From positions 1-32,370 of the forward strand of contig WRLO01000035.1 of NCBI GenBank assembly GCA_009777575.1: DNA of 32,370 bases, written 5' to 3'. Shown here in pieces: positions 21,521 through 30,653 of this stretch. Source of the DNA: Candidatus Cloacimonadota bacterium (GTDB lineage: Bacteria; Cloacimonadota; Cloacimonadia; Cloacimonadales; WRIO01). The translations under genes and the position numbers were made by a program. Under the pieces are notes generated by a model, which saw only the letters and a program-made list of their open reading frames with translations, did no database searches and had not been told where the DNA came from. Position 1 is the stretch's first letter. Each line of letters begins with the position of its first letter.

Positions 21521-24223
21521 ATGAAAAAACTATTGTTAATCCTTTTACTCATAATTTTTTCTATGAGTTTAACAGCACGAATCATTATTCTGGAATCGTC
21601 TTCTCAAACTGAGCATGATGCAGTTCCTCCACCAAGAAATCTGGCTTTTCCCGAGATATCTGAGGACATTTTTATTGATGGTGACCCAATATCTTTTCCA
21701 AGACTTGCACCACCAAATCCGCCTATTAGACCTGTTTCTGAATTTGAGCAAATGAGCGGAGTATTGATTCGGTACCCTTTAGGTATACCTTTGCAATTAG
21801 TCCGGGAATTTTCTTTAGAGCTACGAGTAGTCACTATTGTGGCAAATGCCAATGTCAGAAACCAAGCTATAAACGCATTTAACAATGCCAATGTCAATAT
21901 GTCAAATGTAGAATTTGTTTTAGCTTCTTCTGACTCCTATTGGACTAGAGATTATGGCCCTTGGTTTTCATTTAGTTCTGATGGTCAACTAAATGCAATC
22001 AATTTCACCTACAATCGACCTCGTCCCAATGACAATGCTTTTAACAATCATTACGCTGTTTATGACACTTTGTCTATTTACAATATGAACATTGTTCATT
22101 GTGGCGGAAATTATATGAACGATGGGTTAAATATTGCTTTTTCTTCTCATATTGCTTATACTGAAAACGGCAATAACTCTCAACTTGTTAATCAGAACAT
22201 GCTTGAATTTCTCGGGGTTTCTGAATATCATGTCCTACAAGACCCCAATGCTACTTATATCGATCACATTGATTGCTGGGCTAAATTTCTTTCCCCTGAT
22301 ACTATTCTTCTCAGGGGTGTTCCTACCTCTCATCCTCAATACAATGCTTTAGAGCAGGTTGCAACCTATTTATCGAATCAAATGTCAGCTTGGGGTAGAA
22401 ACTACAATGTAGTGAGAGTTAATACTCCAAACAACCAACCCTATACAAATTCTATCATCTTAAACGATAGGGTTTTTGTGCCTATTACGAATACAAATCC
22501 TAATGCCAATGACCTTGCAGCACTTCAAGTTTATACAGATGCTATGCCCGGTTATACTATCATTGGCGTTCCAAACACAACTAACAACCCTTGGGAATCT
22601 ACAGACGCTTTGCATTGTAGAGCAAAAGAGTTGGCTGAAAGAAGAATAGTTTTTATTGACCATTTTCCTCTTTCTCGCGAGGTAGTTTTTGAAAATGAGA
22701 TAAGTATTTCTGCAAATATTAAATCTTTTACAGGACATCCTCTAAATCCTGATTCTTTAAATGTTTACTACAGAATTAATCAAGGTTCCTTTCAAAAAAG
22801 CATTATGACTCCTATCAGCGGTCAACCCGATAATTTTGCTGCTTCTATTTCAGGTTTTGCACCCGGTGACTCTTTGTTTTACTATGTTCGCGGTGTCGAC
22901 CAAACTGGAAGAGCAACAAATCACCCCTATATAGGTGCAGCTTGGGCTCATTGGACTGTATTTACAGGAGACGCTATCCCCCCAACGATTGTTCATAATG
23001 AAATTAATGAATTGAGTCCTCAACAGATGCCAATCCTTATCTCAGCTCAAGTCACTGATAATGTTGGAGTTAGTTATGTGGCTTTTGAATACTTTAAAAA
23101 TGAGGTTGATGGCGTCCATATTTATGAAATGGAAAACACAACAGGTGATGTTTATTCTTTAATGTTTGATACATCATTAAGTGGAGTTTCAGAGCTGTTT
23201 TATCGTATTCGAGCTTTAGACACATCCAATCCTCCTAATGAAGTTTTTTTACCTCTTGAAGGTTGGTTTACTGTTAATATTTCTCATCCATCACTACCAG
23301 TGATTATCCACACAGAAATTGCTGATATAATGCCTCAGGATATGCCTGTTGCATTTTCTGCACGGGTCACAAGTGGTGTCGGTATAGCAAATGTCTATTT
23401 TGAATATATCTTAAACGGTAACACTGATCCTATTTCGCTTGCAATGAACCTTTTAGAAATAGATACTTATGTTTTATCTCTGGACATTTCTCTAGAGGGG
23501 GTAAAACAGATTCATTATCGTATTAGGGCTATTGATACTGATATACCGCCCAATGAAAGCATTTTACCCATTGAAAATTGGTTTATTGTTAATGTGTTGG
23601 GGACAACAGGCCCACTCATTATACATCAGGAAATAACTCAAATTAAACCAGAAGAAATGCCTATTCTTTTTTCAGCTCAAGTTACTGACAATATAGGTGT
23701 TGGCGCTGTGTATTTTGATTATTTTACGGATTTAAATAACGATGTCGTTACATCTTTTATGGAAAATACAGAGTTAGACACCTATACATTCTTGCTTGAT
23801 ATTATGTTAGTAGGAATTACAGAGTTTCATTATCGTATCAGAGCTTATGATGTCAGTTATAACCCAATCGAAAGTATTTTACCATTGGAAGGTTGGTTTA
23901 TTGCTTCTGTAACTGTAGAAGGTGGTGACATCGTAGTGGTTCCCGAGCCTTTACAAGTTTCAATCTATCCGAATCCATTTAATTTGCTGAACGAAAACAC
24001 TTTAAAAATAGATGTTTCGAGTTATAACTCAGATTCCATCAGAATTTCTTTGTATAACATCAGAGGACAAAGAATTAGTGATGAAAATATCCCAATAAAT
24101 AAAAATGTCATAAATAGTTTAAACTGGGATATTGGTAGGCAAAATCTACCTTCTGGAATTTATTTCATCAGATTTGATGACTACGAAACCGTGCTTTTAA
24201 GGAGATTTATGATCTTGAAATAA
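21521..24223 (+). CDS. secreted peptidylarginine deiminase-like enzyme (PPAD family) with Ig-like repeats and T9SS tail
   Basis: 900 aa. Signal peptide 1-19; catalytic domain ~70-380 of the agmatine/peptidylarginine deiminase family, which converts guanidinium to ureido groups (arginine to citrulline plus ammonia). The catalytic set is complete: D144 (YWTRDYGPWF), H249 and D251 (YIDHIDCWAKF), N310 (YTNSIIL), C366 (ALHCRAKEL). R166 and R168 (YNRPRPND) stand 22 and 24 residues after D144, matching PPAD D130-R152-R154, the pair that binds the alpha-carboxylate of a C-terminal arginine. Residues ~385-480 are an Ig-like domain as in PPAD. Three ~100-residue repeats follow (~487-586, ~592-692, ~697-796; '...YRIRA.D....P.es.LPle.WF'). 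The tail (~813-900, 'VSIYPNPFN', 'SLYNIRGQ', 'SGIYFIRF') is a T9SS sorting domain. Peptide rather than agmatine specificity is inferred. Confidence 0.88.
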   Translation: MKKLLLILLLIIFSMSLTARIIILESSSQTEHDAVPPPRNLAFPEISEDIFIDGDPISFPRLAPPNPPIRPVSEFEQMSGVLIRYPLGIPLQLVREFSLELRVVTIVANANVRNQAINAFNNANVNMSNVEFVLASSDSYWTRDYGPWFSFSSDGQLNAINFTYNRPRPNDNAFNNHYAVYDTLSIYNMNIVHCGGNYMNDGLNIAFSSHIAYTENGNNSQLVNQNMLEFLGVSEYHVLQDPNATYIDHIDCWAKFLSPDTILLRGVPTSHPQYNALEQVATYLSNQMSAWGRNYNVVRVNTPNNQPYTNSIILNDRVFVPITNTNPNANDLAALQVYTDAMPGYTIIGVPNTTNNPWESTDALHCRAKELAERRIVFIDHFPLSREVVFENEISISANIKSFTGHPLNPDSLNVYYRINQGSFQKSIMTPISGQPDNFAASISGFAPGDSLFYYVRGVDQTGRATNHPYIGAAWAHWTVFTGDAIPPTIVHNEINELSPQQMPILISAQVTDNVGVSYVAFEYFKNEVDGVHIYEMENTTGDVYSLMFDTSLSGVSELFYRIRALDTSNPPNEVFLPLEGWFTVNISHPSLPVIIHTEIADIMPQDMPVAFSARVTSGVGIANVYFEYILNGNTDPISLAMNLLEIDTYVLSLDISLEGVKQIHYRIRAIDTDIPPNESILPIENWFIVNVLGTTGPLIIHQEITQIKPEEMPILFSAQVTDNIGVGAVYFDYFTDLNNDVVTSFMENTELDTYTFLLDIMLVGITEFHYRIRAYDVSYNPIESILPLEGWFIASVTVEGGDIVVVPEPLQVSIYPNPFNLLNENTLKIDVSSYNSDSIRISLYNIRGQRISDENIPINKNVINSLNWDIGRQNLPSGIYFIRFDDYETVLLRRFMILK

Positions 24224-24340
24224 ATCAAAAGACTTGATTAAGCTACTAGCGCATGGCACACTGGGAATATCATTTACTTTGATTGATGCTAGAACTGCTT
24301 ATGAGGTTTGTAGAGGCACTGCCAATGAAGCTCATATAGT

Positions 24341-24388
24341 AAGAGGCTGTCGCACAATGAAAAATTTTTCACTATGTGACAGCCTCTT
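24341..24388. terminator. long hairpin between converging genes
   Basis: AAGAGGCTGT (24341-24350) pairs with ACAGCCTCTT (24379-24388), CACA with TGTG, and TGAAAAA with TTTTTCA at the tip, giving a nearly continuous 21-bp hairpin with one CG bulge. It sits between the plus-strand deiminase and the minus-strand cca, six bases after the cca stop in the direction of cca transcription. No U-tract follows on either strand beyond the stem itself. Confidence 0.6.
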
Positions 24389-24393
24389 CATTA

Positions 24394-25821
24394 TCAGAAA
24401 TGAGTTAAATCCTTAATTGCGCCCAATAATGCATCTTTTTCATTTGATATTTCGTTATTTATCACCTTATCTAAAAGGATATTCAATATATCTCCAATGG
24501 TTTTCCCTTCTTGAATTCCTAACTCCAATAAATCTTTGCCTGTTATAGCGAGATTTTTCAATGAAAAGCATTGCTCTTGTGAAATAATTTCTTCTAACAG
24601 TAATTCGCTTTCTTCCAAAAAGCAAAGATTACACTTCAAAACATGGTGAGCTTTAGCCAATATATCTGCTTTTTTAACTTCTAAAAGTTGTCTGAGTCTT
24701 TCTGCTCCTATTTTTCTTAACCATTTTTTAATATTTTTTTCTTCAGGTAAAACTTCAAGATTATGATATAATATGAGTTCAGATACAATTTTTTTTGTTT
24801 CATTGTCATATTTTAGTTTGGTAAGTCTTTCAAATGCTTTTTTCTCACTTACTGAAGCGTGCCCATAAAAATGACCTATACCATCTTGTTCTGTATAACA
24901 TTCTGGTTTCCCAATGTCATGAAACAACATTGCAAGCCTTATTAATAAGTCTTTTGATGCAAAATCTATGCTTTTAAGAGTATGTGTCAAAACATCAAAA
25001 CAATGAAAAGGATTTTTTTGATCAAATCCTTTGAGAGGGCTTAATTCTGGAATAAATTCTTCAAAAACACAAAAAAAATTATTAATTATTTTCCCAACAC
25101 CATCGCCTAATAAAAGTTTATTCAATTCGATAGTTATTCTTTCTGTGGAAATATTATGTAATAATTTTTTATTTTCAAAGATTGATTTTTTCGTCTCCGC
25201 TTCGATATCAAAATTTAATACAGATGCAAATCTTAATGCTCTTAATATCCTTAGAGCGTCTTCATGAAATCGCTTATCTGGGTTTCCTACACATTTTATG
25301 ATACCATTTTTTAGGTCGTCTATGCCATTAAAATAGTCCAAAAGACCATGTTCTTGATTGTAAGCTAAAGCATTTATAGTAAAATCTCTTCTTGATAAAT
25401 CTATCTCTATCTCTTTAACATACTCTATTTCATCAGGATGTCTATTGTCAGTGTAGTTACCTTCTATACGATAAGTAGTTATTTCAAAATGTTTGTAATT
25501 AATTGATGTATTTGTTTTTTGTGATTGAGAGTTTAAATTTTCTAACCTATCTATACTTAACTCTCCTGTACAGGAAGTTTCATCTTCCATTAAAAGAGTG
25601 ACTGTGCCGTGTTTCATTCCTGTTTTTATGATTTTATGTTCAGTGAATATCCCAATAGTTTGACTTGGAATTGCAGATGTGCAGATATCCCAGTCTATTG
25701 GCTCTTTTCCAATAATGCTATCACGGATACATCCGCCTACTGCAAAAGCCTGATAGCCATGCTTTTGGTATGTTTCTAAGATATATCTTACTTTTTCTGG
25801 TAAATATATTTGTATTTGCAT
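24394..25821 (-). CDS. cca: CCA-adding tRNA nucleotidyltransferase with HD domain
   Basis: 475 aa; adds or repairs the 3' CCA of tRNA using CTP and ATP. The nucleotidyltransferase head has 'VGGCIRD' (28-34), metal aspartates D43 and D45 (IDWDICTSA), 'RRDFTINALAYN' (144-155) and 'RFHEDALRILRALRFAS' (184-200). The HD phosphohydrolase domain has H301-D302 (MLFHDIGKP). Residues ~81-109 are a low-complexity insertion (rich in Ser/Asn/Thr/Gln) between two normally adjacent strands. The ribosome site is weak. It is 42 bp downstream of the TPR kinase gene, probably co-transcribed with it. Confidence 0.95.
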   Translation of the reverse strand: MQIQIYLPEKVRYILETYQKHGYQAFAVGGCIRDSIIGKEPIDWDICTSAIPSQTIGIFTEHKIIKTGMKHGTVTLLMEDETSCTGELSIDRLENLNSQSQKTNTSINYKHFEITTYRIEGNYTDNRHPDEIEYVKEIEIDLSRRDFTINALAYNQEHGLLDYFNGIDDLKNGIIKCVGNPDKRFHEDALRILRALRFASVLNFDIEAETKKSIFENKKLLHNISTERITIELNKLLLGDGVGKIINNFFCVFEEFIPELSPLKGFDQKNPFHCFDVLTHTLKSIDFASKDLLIRLAMLFHDIGKPECYTEQDGIGHFYGHASVSEKKAFERLTKLKYDNETKKIVSELILYHNLEVLPEEKNIKKWLRKIGAERLRQLLEVKKADILAKAHHVLKCNLCFLEESELLLEEIISQEQCFSLKNLAITGKDLLELGIQEGKTIGDILNILLDKVINNEISNEKDALLGAIKDLTHF

Positions 25822-25863
25822 GGAAATAAATAATTTTATTATTGATTTCAGATAAAAATCAAA

Positions 25864-27702
25864 TTATGCTCTTGGCAATTTAACCACAAATTGAGTCCCT
25901 TGATTGACCCCTGAACTCACTTCGATTTCACCAAGATGCAGGTCTACTATTTGTTTCACTATATATAACCCTAATCCTGTTGATTCTTCGCCCGCTGTTC
26001 CCTGTCTCCTTATATTGGTATATCTTTTAAACAATAATGGCAACTTGTCTTCCGCTATTCCTATTCCATTGTCTATGATATGAAGTTCAACAAAGCTATC
26101 AGATTTTTGAGTTTTTATTTTTACTTTACCTTCTTTATTCGTAAATTTGATGGCATTTATGCAGAGATTATCTATGACTCTATAAATTTTATCTATATTT
26201 ATCATACATAGTAATGCTTCTGTATGGTATTCGAAACTCATATCGATATTTTTATTTTGTGCCATGATTACGAGGTGTTCCGAAAACATTTCGATAACTT
26301 CATTCAAATCATGTTCCACAAAGGGTATAGCATCTGTTTCAATACTCAATTTATTCACTGACATTATTTCTCTTACTAGAGCCATTGACTTATTACTCAA
26401 AGTAGAAATTTGTTGGATGTATTTATTTTCTGAGAGGATTTTATCTTTGTGTCCTAATACATCAAGAGTTTGAGTGATACCACCAATATAATTTTTTAGA
26501 TCATGGGAAATCATAACTAGTAGATTGTCTTGCGTTTCCTTGATATGGATAAGCTCTTCGATTTGATGTTTTATCATAGTTTGAGTGTTGGCTAACTCCA
26601 CATTTTTCAACCGATATATTTCGATCTCTTTTTGTTTTTGCTCTGCTTCAAACTTTGTCATCAGATATGTCTTATTCGTAGTAAAATCCTCTTCGGCAAT
26701 TCTTTCCATCAGTTCTTTTAATTTCATTGAATAGTCGCATGCTTCTTGATATTTTTCCGTTTTATATAAAAACAATGCATAATTTTCATAATAATCGACT
26801 AAAAACTCATTGTAGTCGGCATAACTTGAATGCTCTTTTATTTGATTGAAGTATTCGCAAGCTTTCTCATATTCACCTGTTTGAGTATAAACTCTCGCTA
26901 TTAATAAGGAGGCATTAACGAGAAATACTTTATTATTGTATTTTTTTGAAAATTCTAATAGTTCAAAACCAGTTTGTAATGCTGAATCATACCTTTCTCG
27001 TTTTAAATTTATTGTCCCGATATTTAATGAACAATAAAACATAAAGTATATATTGTTTTCTGTTTCATAAATCTTGTATGACCTTTTAAAATATCCTAAG
27101 GCTAAGGCAAAATCGTTTTGATCATTGTATATACAACCTATATTGAAATAGCTAATTGCCAGAGCTGCAGGCTCTTTTATTCTGATGGTTTTTTTGAAAT
27201 ATTCTTGAGCTTGACCAATTTCCTTTATGGATACATATGCATTCCCTATACCTACATATAACCCTATTAATAATTGTATATCCTCAATTTGGTCTATTTG
27301 CTCAATTAAAGATATTCCTTTTGTGTAATACTCAATTGCACTGTGGATGATACCGCTGTTTAGATGAATGGTTCCTAAATTGTTGTATGCTTGTGCAATA
27401 TGATTTTTGTTTTCATATGTAAAAGCTTTGTCTAAAGCCTTTTGAAAATAATATTTTGCTTCATTATACATCGCTTGATTGAAATAGATCAAACCCATGC
27501 CAATATTTGCATAAAACAATAATTCATCTTCTTTTATCTCTTCGGCAAGCATCAATATTTCATAGCCATATTTCAAACCTTCTTCATATCTGCCATTTTT
27601 ACTCAAGGCTATACATAAATCCTTTCCTGTTTTCACTTTCAGATAAAGGTCCTTGGTCAAGGTATACTCTTCAATCAAAATTTGTATTTTATCATTCGCC
27701 AT
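25864..27702 (-). CDS. cytosolic TPR-repeat sensor histidine kinase
   Basis: 612 aa. I start at ATG 27702 (MANDKIQIL) because GAGGG lies 4 nt before it; the longer reading begins inside the -33 element at 27751-27756. About eight TPR units fill residues ~25-335 ('NNLGTIHLNSGIIHSAIEYY', 'YFNIGCIYNDQNDFALALGY'). A coiled coil (~350-395) follows, then HisKA with H400 (VMISHDLKNYIGG), and the ATPase domain with N516 (DNLCINAIKFT), D544 (IIDNGIGIAED) and 'GLGLYIV' (576-582). No TM helix, so it senses an intracellular or protein-borne signal. No response regulator is adjacent. cca follows in the same transcript. Confidence 0.93.
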   Translation of the reverse strand: MANDKIQILIEEYTLTKDLYLKVKTGKDLCIALSKNGRYEEGLKYGYEILMLAEEIKEDELLFYANIGMGLIYFNQAMYNEAKYYFQKALDKAFTYENKNHIAQAYNNLGTIHLNSGIIHSAIEYYTKGISLIEQIDQIEDIQLLIGLYVGIGNAYVSIKEIGQAQEYFKKTIRIKEPAALAISYFNIGCIYNDQNDFALALGYFKRSYKIYETENNIYFMFYCSLNIGTINLKRERYDSALQTGFELLEFSKKYNNKVFLVNASLLIARVYTQTGEYEKACEYFNQIKEHSSYADYNEFLVDYYENYALFLYKTEKYQEACDYSMKLKELMERIAEEDFTTNKTYLMTKFEAEQKQKEIEIYRLKNVELANTQTMIKHQIEELIHIKETQDNLLVMISHDLKNYIGGITQTLDVLGHKDKILSENKYIQQISTLSNKSMALVREIMSVNKLSIETDAIPFVEHDLNEVIEMFSEHLVIMAQNKNIDMSFEYHTEALLCMINIDKIYRVIDNLCINAIKFTNKEGKVKIKTQKSDSFVELHIIDNGIGIAEDKLPLLFKRYTNIRRQGTAGEESTGLGLYIVKQIVDLHLGEIEVSSGVNQGTQFVVKLPRA

Positions 27703-27726
27703 ATAACCCTCTTTTTTTAATAGTTG

Positions 27727-27756
27727 CAAATTTTTTAATAACATGTTTTTTGTCAA
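27727..27756 (-). promoter_or_regulatory. candidate promoter of the TPR kinase-cca operon
   Basis: Minus strand TTGACA (27756-27751), 18 nt, then AATTTG (27732-27727). Its position rules out the longer kinase reading. Predicted leader is under 20 nt but still includes the GAGGG site. Confidence 0.6.
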
Positions 27757-27786
27757 TTATTTTTTTCATTTCAATGTAGAGGCAAC

Positions 27787-27948
27787 CCCTTATGTGTCAT
27801 CTTTTGTTCGTAGCGGCAATCTCCGATTGCCATAATCAAGTGTCATCTTTTGTTCGTAGCAGCAATCTCCGATTGCTACATAACATTATAAATGCCAATC
27901 GGAGATTGGCACTACGAGCATAAATTGCGAGAAGTTGACACTTATGGG
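27787..27948. repeat. three-copy palindromic repeat with compensatory stem changes
   Basis: Two direct copies (from 27794 and 27840, period 46 bp) start GTGTCATCTTTTGTTCGTAGC and carry stems GGCAATC-TCC-GATTGCC (27815-27831) and AGCAATC-TCC-GATTGCT (27861-27877). A third, inverted copy carries GCCAATC-GGA-GATTGGC (27894-27910) followed by ACTACGAGC. The outer ends CCCTTATGTGTCA (27787) and TGACACTTATGGG (27936) are inverted with 11/13 identity. The block lies in the 418-bp gap between the divergent kinase and topA promoters. Confidence 0.75.
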
Positions 27949-28014
27949 ACTACTTCTACGATAGAACAATCAATGTCAAGTGGAAATGCTACAATTGGGA
28001 AATATAAAAAGTAG

Positions 28015-28043
28015 TTGACAAAAAAAGCTGTTTTAAAAATTTG
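28015..28043 (+). promoter_or_regulatory. candidate promoter of topA
   Basis: TTGACA (28015-28020), 18 nt, ATTTG (28039-28043). Predicted transcript would have a leader of about 70 nt that includes the hairpin at 28052-28089. Confidence 0.55.
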
Positions 28044-28051
28044 TGAAAAAA

Positions 28052-28089
28052 TATGCTTGAAACAACAATAAAACCTTTTTTCAAGCATA
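28052..28089 (+). promoter_or_regulatory. hairpin in the topA leader
   Basis: TATGCTTGAAA (28052-28062) is exactly inverted as TTTCAAGCATA (28079-28089), an 11-bp AT-rich stem with a 16-nt loop, ending ~31 nt before the topA ATG. On the minus strand it is followed by A then TTTTTT, so it could instead end leftward transcripts. Confidence 0.45.
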
Positions 28090-28120
28090 AAAAAATAATT
28101 TAAATAAACATGGGGATCAA

Positions 28121-30505
28121 ATGGGACGACCTTTAATAATAGTTGAATCGCCAGCTAAAGCGAAAACAATTAGCAAATACCTCGACAATAAATTTATTGT
28201 CAAAGCTTCAATGGGGCATGTTCGCGACTTACCCAAAAAAGAAATAGGTGTAGACCTTGAAAACAATTTTGAACCTTTTTATGTTATTGATGTTGGGAAA
28301 AAAGCCCTGATCAATGAACTTAAGAAATCAGCAAATGAATCAGATTCATTGTATCTAGCCCCCGATAATGACCGTGAAGGCGAGGCAATAGCTTGGCATC
28401 TGGCATTTATATTGGAAAAAGAAATTAAAAATAAACCAGTATATAGGATAGTTTTCAATGAAATCACGAAAAAAGCAATCAATGAGGCGATCAAAAATCC
28501 TTCTCAAATAGATATTAATAAAGTAGATGCTCAGCAAGCCCGACGCGTATTGGATAGAATAGTCGGTTACAAAATAAGCCCATTATTATGGAAACTATTA
28601 AGTAGTGGTCTATCAGCCGGAAGAGTTCAGTCTGTAGCGTTGAGATTGATCTGTGAAATAGACAATGAGATAAAGGCTTTTATTCCTGAAGAATACTGGT
28701 CTGTCGAGGCTGATTTTTGGAAAGATAAACTACCACCCTTTAAGGCAACATTACAACAGTTTGAAGGCAAAAAAATTGATTTAAAGAACAAAGAACAGAC
28801 CGATGAAATACTAAAAGATTTACAAAACAATCAATCAAAAATATCTTCCTACAAGCAATCTGAAAGGGAAATACAACCTCCGCCACCTTATATCACAAGC
28901 ACCTTGCAACAAGATGCTTCAAGACTGATAAATTTTACAGGAAAAAAAACAATGTCGGTTGCTCAGCAATTATATGAAGGTTTGGATATAGAAGGTGAAA
29001 CTCTTGGTCTTATCACCTATATGAGAACAGACTCAGTTCGAATAGCCACAGAAGCAAATGAAGCATTGAGAGAATTTTTAGAAAGAGAATATGGTAAAGA
29101 AAAAGTATTAAAAACTATCAGAATATTTACGAATAAAAATGCTGCTCAAGATGCTCACGAAGCAATCAGACCCACATATCCATGGCGAACTCCAGAGAGT
29201 TTAAAAAGTTCATTATCTCGAGATCAGTTTAAACTTTATGAGATTATTTGGAAAAGATTTACAGCCTCACAAATGATAAATATGCGTCTTTCAACAGTAG
29301 CTCTTGAAATCAGCTGTGGACGAGGAATTTTTAAGACATCAGGAAGTGTTGTTTTAGAAAATGGATTTTTTGATGTATATCCTCACATCAATGTGTCAAT
29401 GGGGGAAAACATACATAAGGACTACAAAATTGAAGATTTACTGGAAAAAACAGAGATAATAGGAAAACAACATTTTACGAAACCTCCAGCCTACTTTACA
29501 GAAGCACAACTCATAAAAGAGCTTGAATCTAAAGGGATAGGACGCCCTTCAACTTATGCGAGTATAACTAACACAATCGTAGAAAGAAAATATGTGGAAA
29601 TAAAAGAAAAAAAGTTTTATCCTACAGATTTAGGGCATGCAGTAAATAAATTTTTAGTATCAAATTTTGATAAGCTTTTTAATGTCAGTTTTACAGCCGA
29701 GATGGAAAATAAACTTGATGATATCGAGTATGGAAAACAAGAATGGGTCTCATTGCTTTCAGAATATTATGGTTCTATCAAAGAATTGATAGGCGGTGTC
29801 AATATTAAGGAAACTAAAAAAGAAATGACAGAAGAAACTGATATTCTCTGTGATTTATGTGCAAATAAAATGGTAGTTAAGATGTCTAAGACAGGTCAGT
29901 TTTTAGGTTGTTCAAACTATCCAAAATGCCGAAACATAAAAAACTTCAAAAAAGATGAAAATGGAGATTTTCAGTTGATAGATAGGAACCCACAAGAAAC
30001 AGGTATAAAATGCGAAAAATGTGGGTCAGAAATGGTAATAAAGCGTTCAAGAAAAGGAGTTGAATTTATTGCATGTTCTGGTTATCCAAAATGTAAGAAC
30101 GCAATGAATTTCAAGAGAGAAGGCGAAAACATAATCGCTGTCAGCACTGAACCTAAAACAACAGATGAAAAATGTTCAAAATGTGGCAAGGATATGTTAG
30201 TCAGAAATGGTCGTTATGGAGAGTTTTTAGCCTGTTCTGGCTACCCAAAATGCAAAAATATTCAAAATATTGCCACTGGAGTAAAATGCCCTCTTTGTAA
30301 AGAAGGTAATATCACCCGTAAAAAAGGAAAAAATTCAGGTGTATTTTATTCTTGCACAAAATATCCCGATTGTAAATATATATCAAATTACAAACCAGTA
30401 GAGACAAAATGCAAAGAATGTGGACATTATTTTCTCGAAGAAAGACCGATGAAAACAGGCGAACCAGTGTTAGTATGTCCAGAATGTAATAAAGAATATT
30501 TTTAG
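28121..30505 (+). CDS. topA: DNA topoisomerase I (type IA)
   Basis: 794 aa; relaxes negative supercoils by a 5'-phosphotyrosine intermediate. The Toprim domain shows 'IVESPAKAKTISKYL' (7-21) and 'DNDREGEAIAWHL' (82-94). The catalytic tyrosine is Y300 in 'LITYMRTDSVRI'. 'AHEAIRPT' and 'SKGIGRPSTYASI' further confirm the core. The C-terminus has five zinc-ribbon-like units, four ending 'C.(N/G/K)YP.C' and the last 'CPEC', more than a minimal core needs. GGGG lies 5 nt before the ATG. Downstream gene is 148 bp away. Confidence 0.97.
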   Translation: MGRPLIIVESPAKAKTISKYLDNKFIVKASMGHVRDLPKKEIGVDLENNFEPFYVIDVGKKALINELKKSANESDSLYLAPDNDREGEAIAWHLAFILEKEIKNKPVYRIVFNEITKKAINEAIKNPSQIDINKVDAQQARRVLDRIVGYKISPLLWKLLSSGLSAGRVQSVALRLICEIDNEIKAFIPEEYWSVEADFWKDKLPPFKATLQQFEGKKIDLKNKEQTDEILKDLQNNQSKISSYKQSEREIQPPPPYITSTLQQDASRLINFTGKKTMSVAQQLYEGLDIEGETLGLITYMRTDSVRIATEANEALREFLEREYGKEKVLKTIRIFTNKNAAQDAHEAIRPTYPWRTPESLKSSLSRDQFKLYEIIWKRFTASQMINMRLSTVALEISCGRGIFKTSGSVVLENGFFDVYPHINVSMGENIHKDYKIEDLLEKTEIIGKQHFTKPPAYFTEAQLIKELESKGIGRPSTYASITNTIVERKYVEIKEKKFYPTDLGHAVNKFLVSNFDKLFNVSFTAEMENKLDDIEYGKQEWVSLLSEYYGSIKELIGGVNIKETKKEMTEETDILCDLCANKMVVKMSKTGQFLGCSNYPKCRNIKNFKKDENGDFQLIDRNPQETGIKCEKCGSEMVIKRSRKGVEFIACSGYPKCKNAMNFKREGENIIAVSTEPKTTDEKCSKCGKDMLVRNGRYGEFLACSGYPKCKNIQNIATGVKCPLCKEGNITRKKGKNSGVFYSCTKYPDCKYISNYKPVETKCKECGHYFLEERPMKTGEPVLVCPECNKEYF

Positions 30506-30561
30506 AATATTGAAAATGCTTCATGAGAATAGCAAGAAATGACCTCGCAAAGATGGGATTT

Positions 30562-30580
30562 GGAACGCAGGCATCTTACC
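30562..30580 (+). repeat. 19-nt dispersed repeat, copy 2
   Basis: GGAACGCAGGCATCTTACC, 17/19 identical to 11605-11623. It lies in the short gap after topA and contains a small hairpin (CAGG-catctta-CCTG) followed by seven As. Confidence 0.5.
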
Positions 30581-30653
30581 TGTAAAAAAATCTGAATTAT
30601 TAATGTTTGCTGGTAATATGAATGTCTTCATCTTTTAAAATAAGGAATAAAAT

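Noticed and set aside
24234-24416. 60-codon plus-strand frame after the deiminase
   Set aside because: No ribosome site or recognisable product; its 3' half is the hairpin between the converging genes and it overlaps the cca end.
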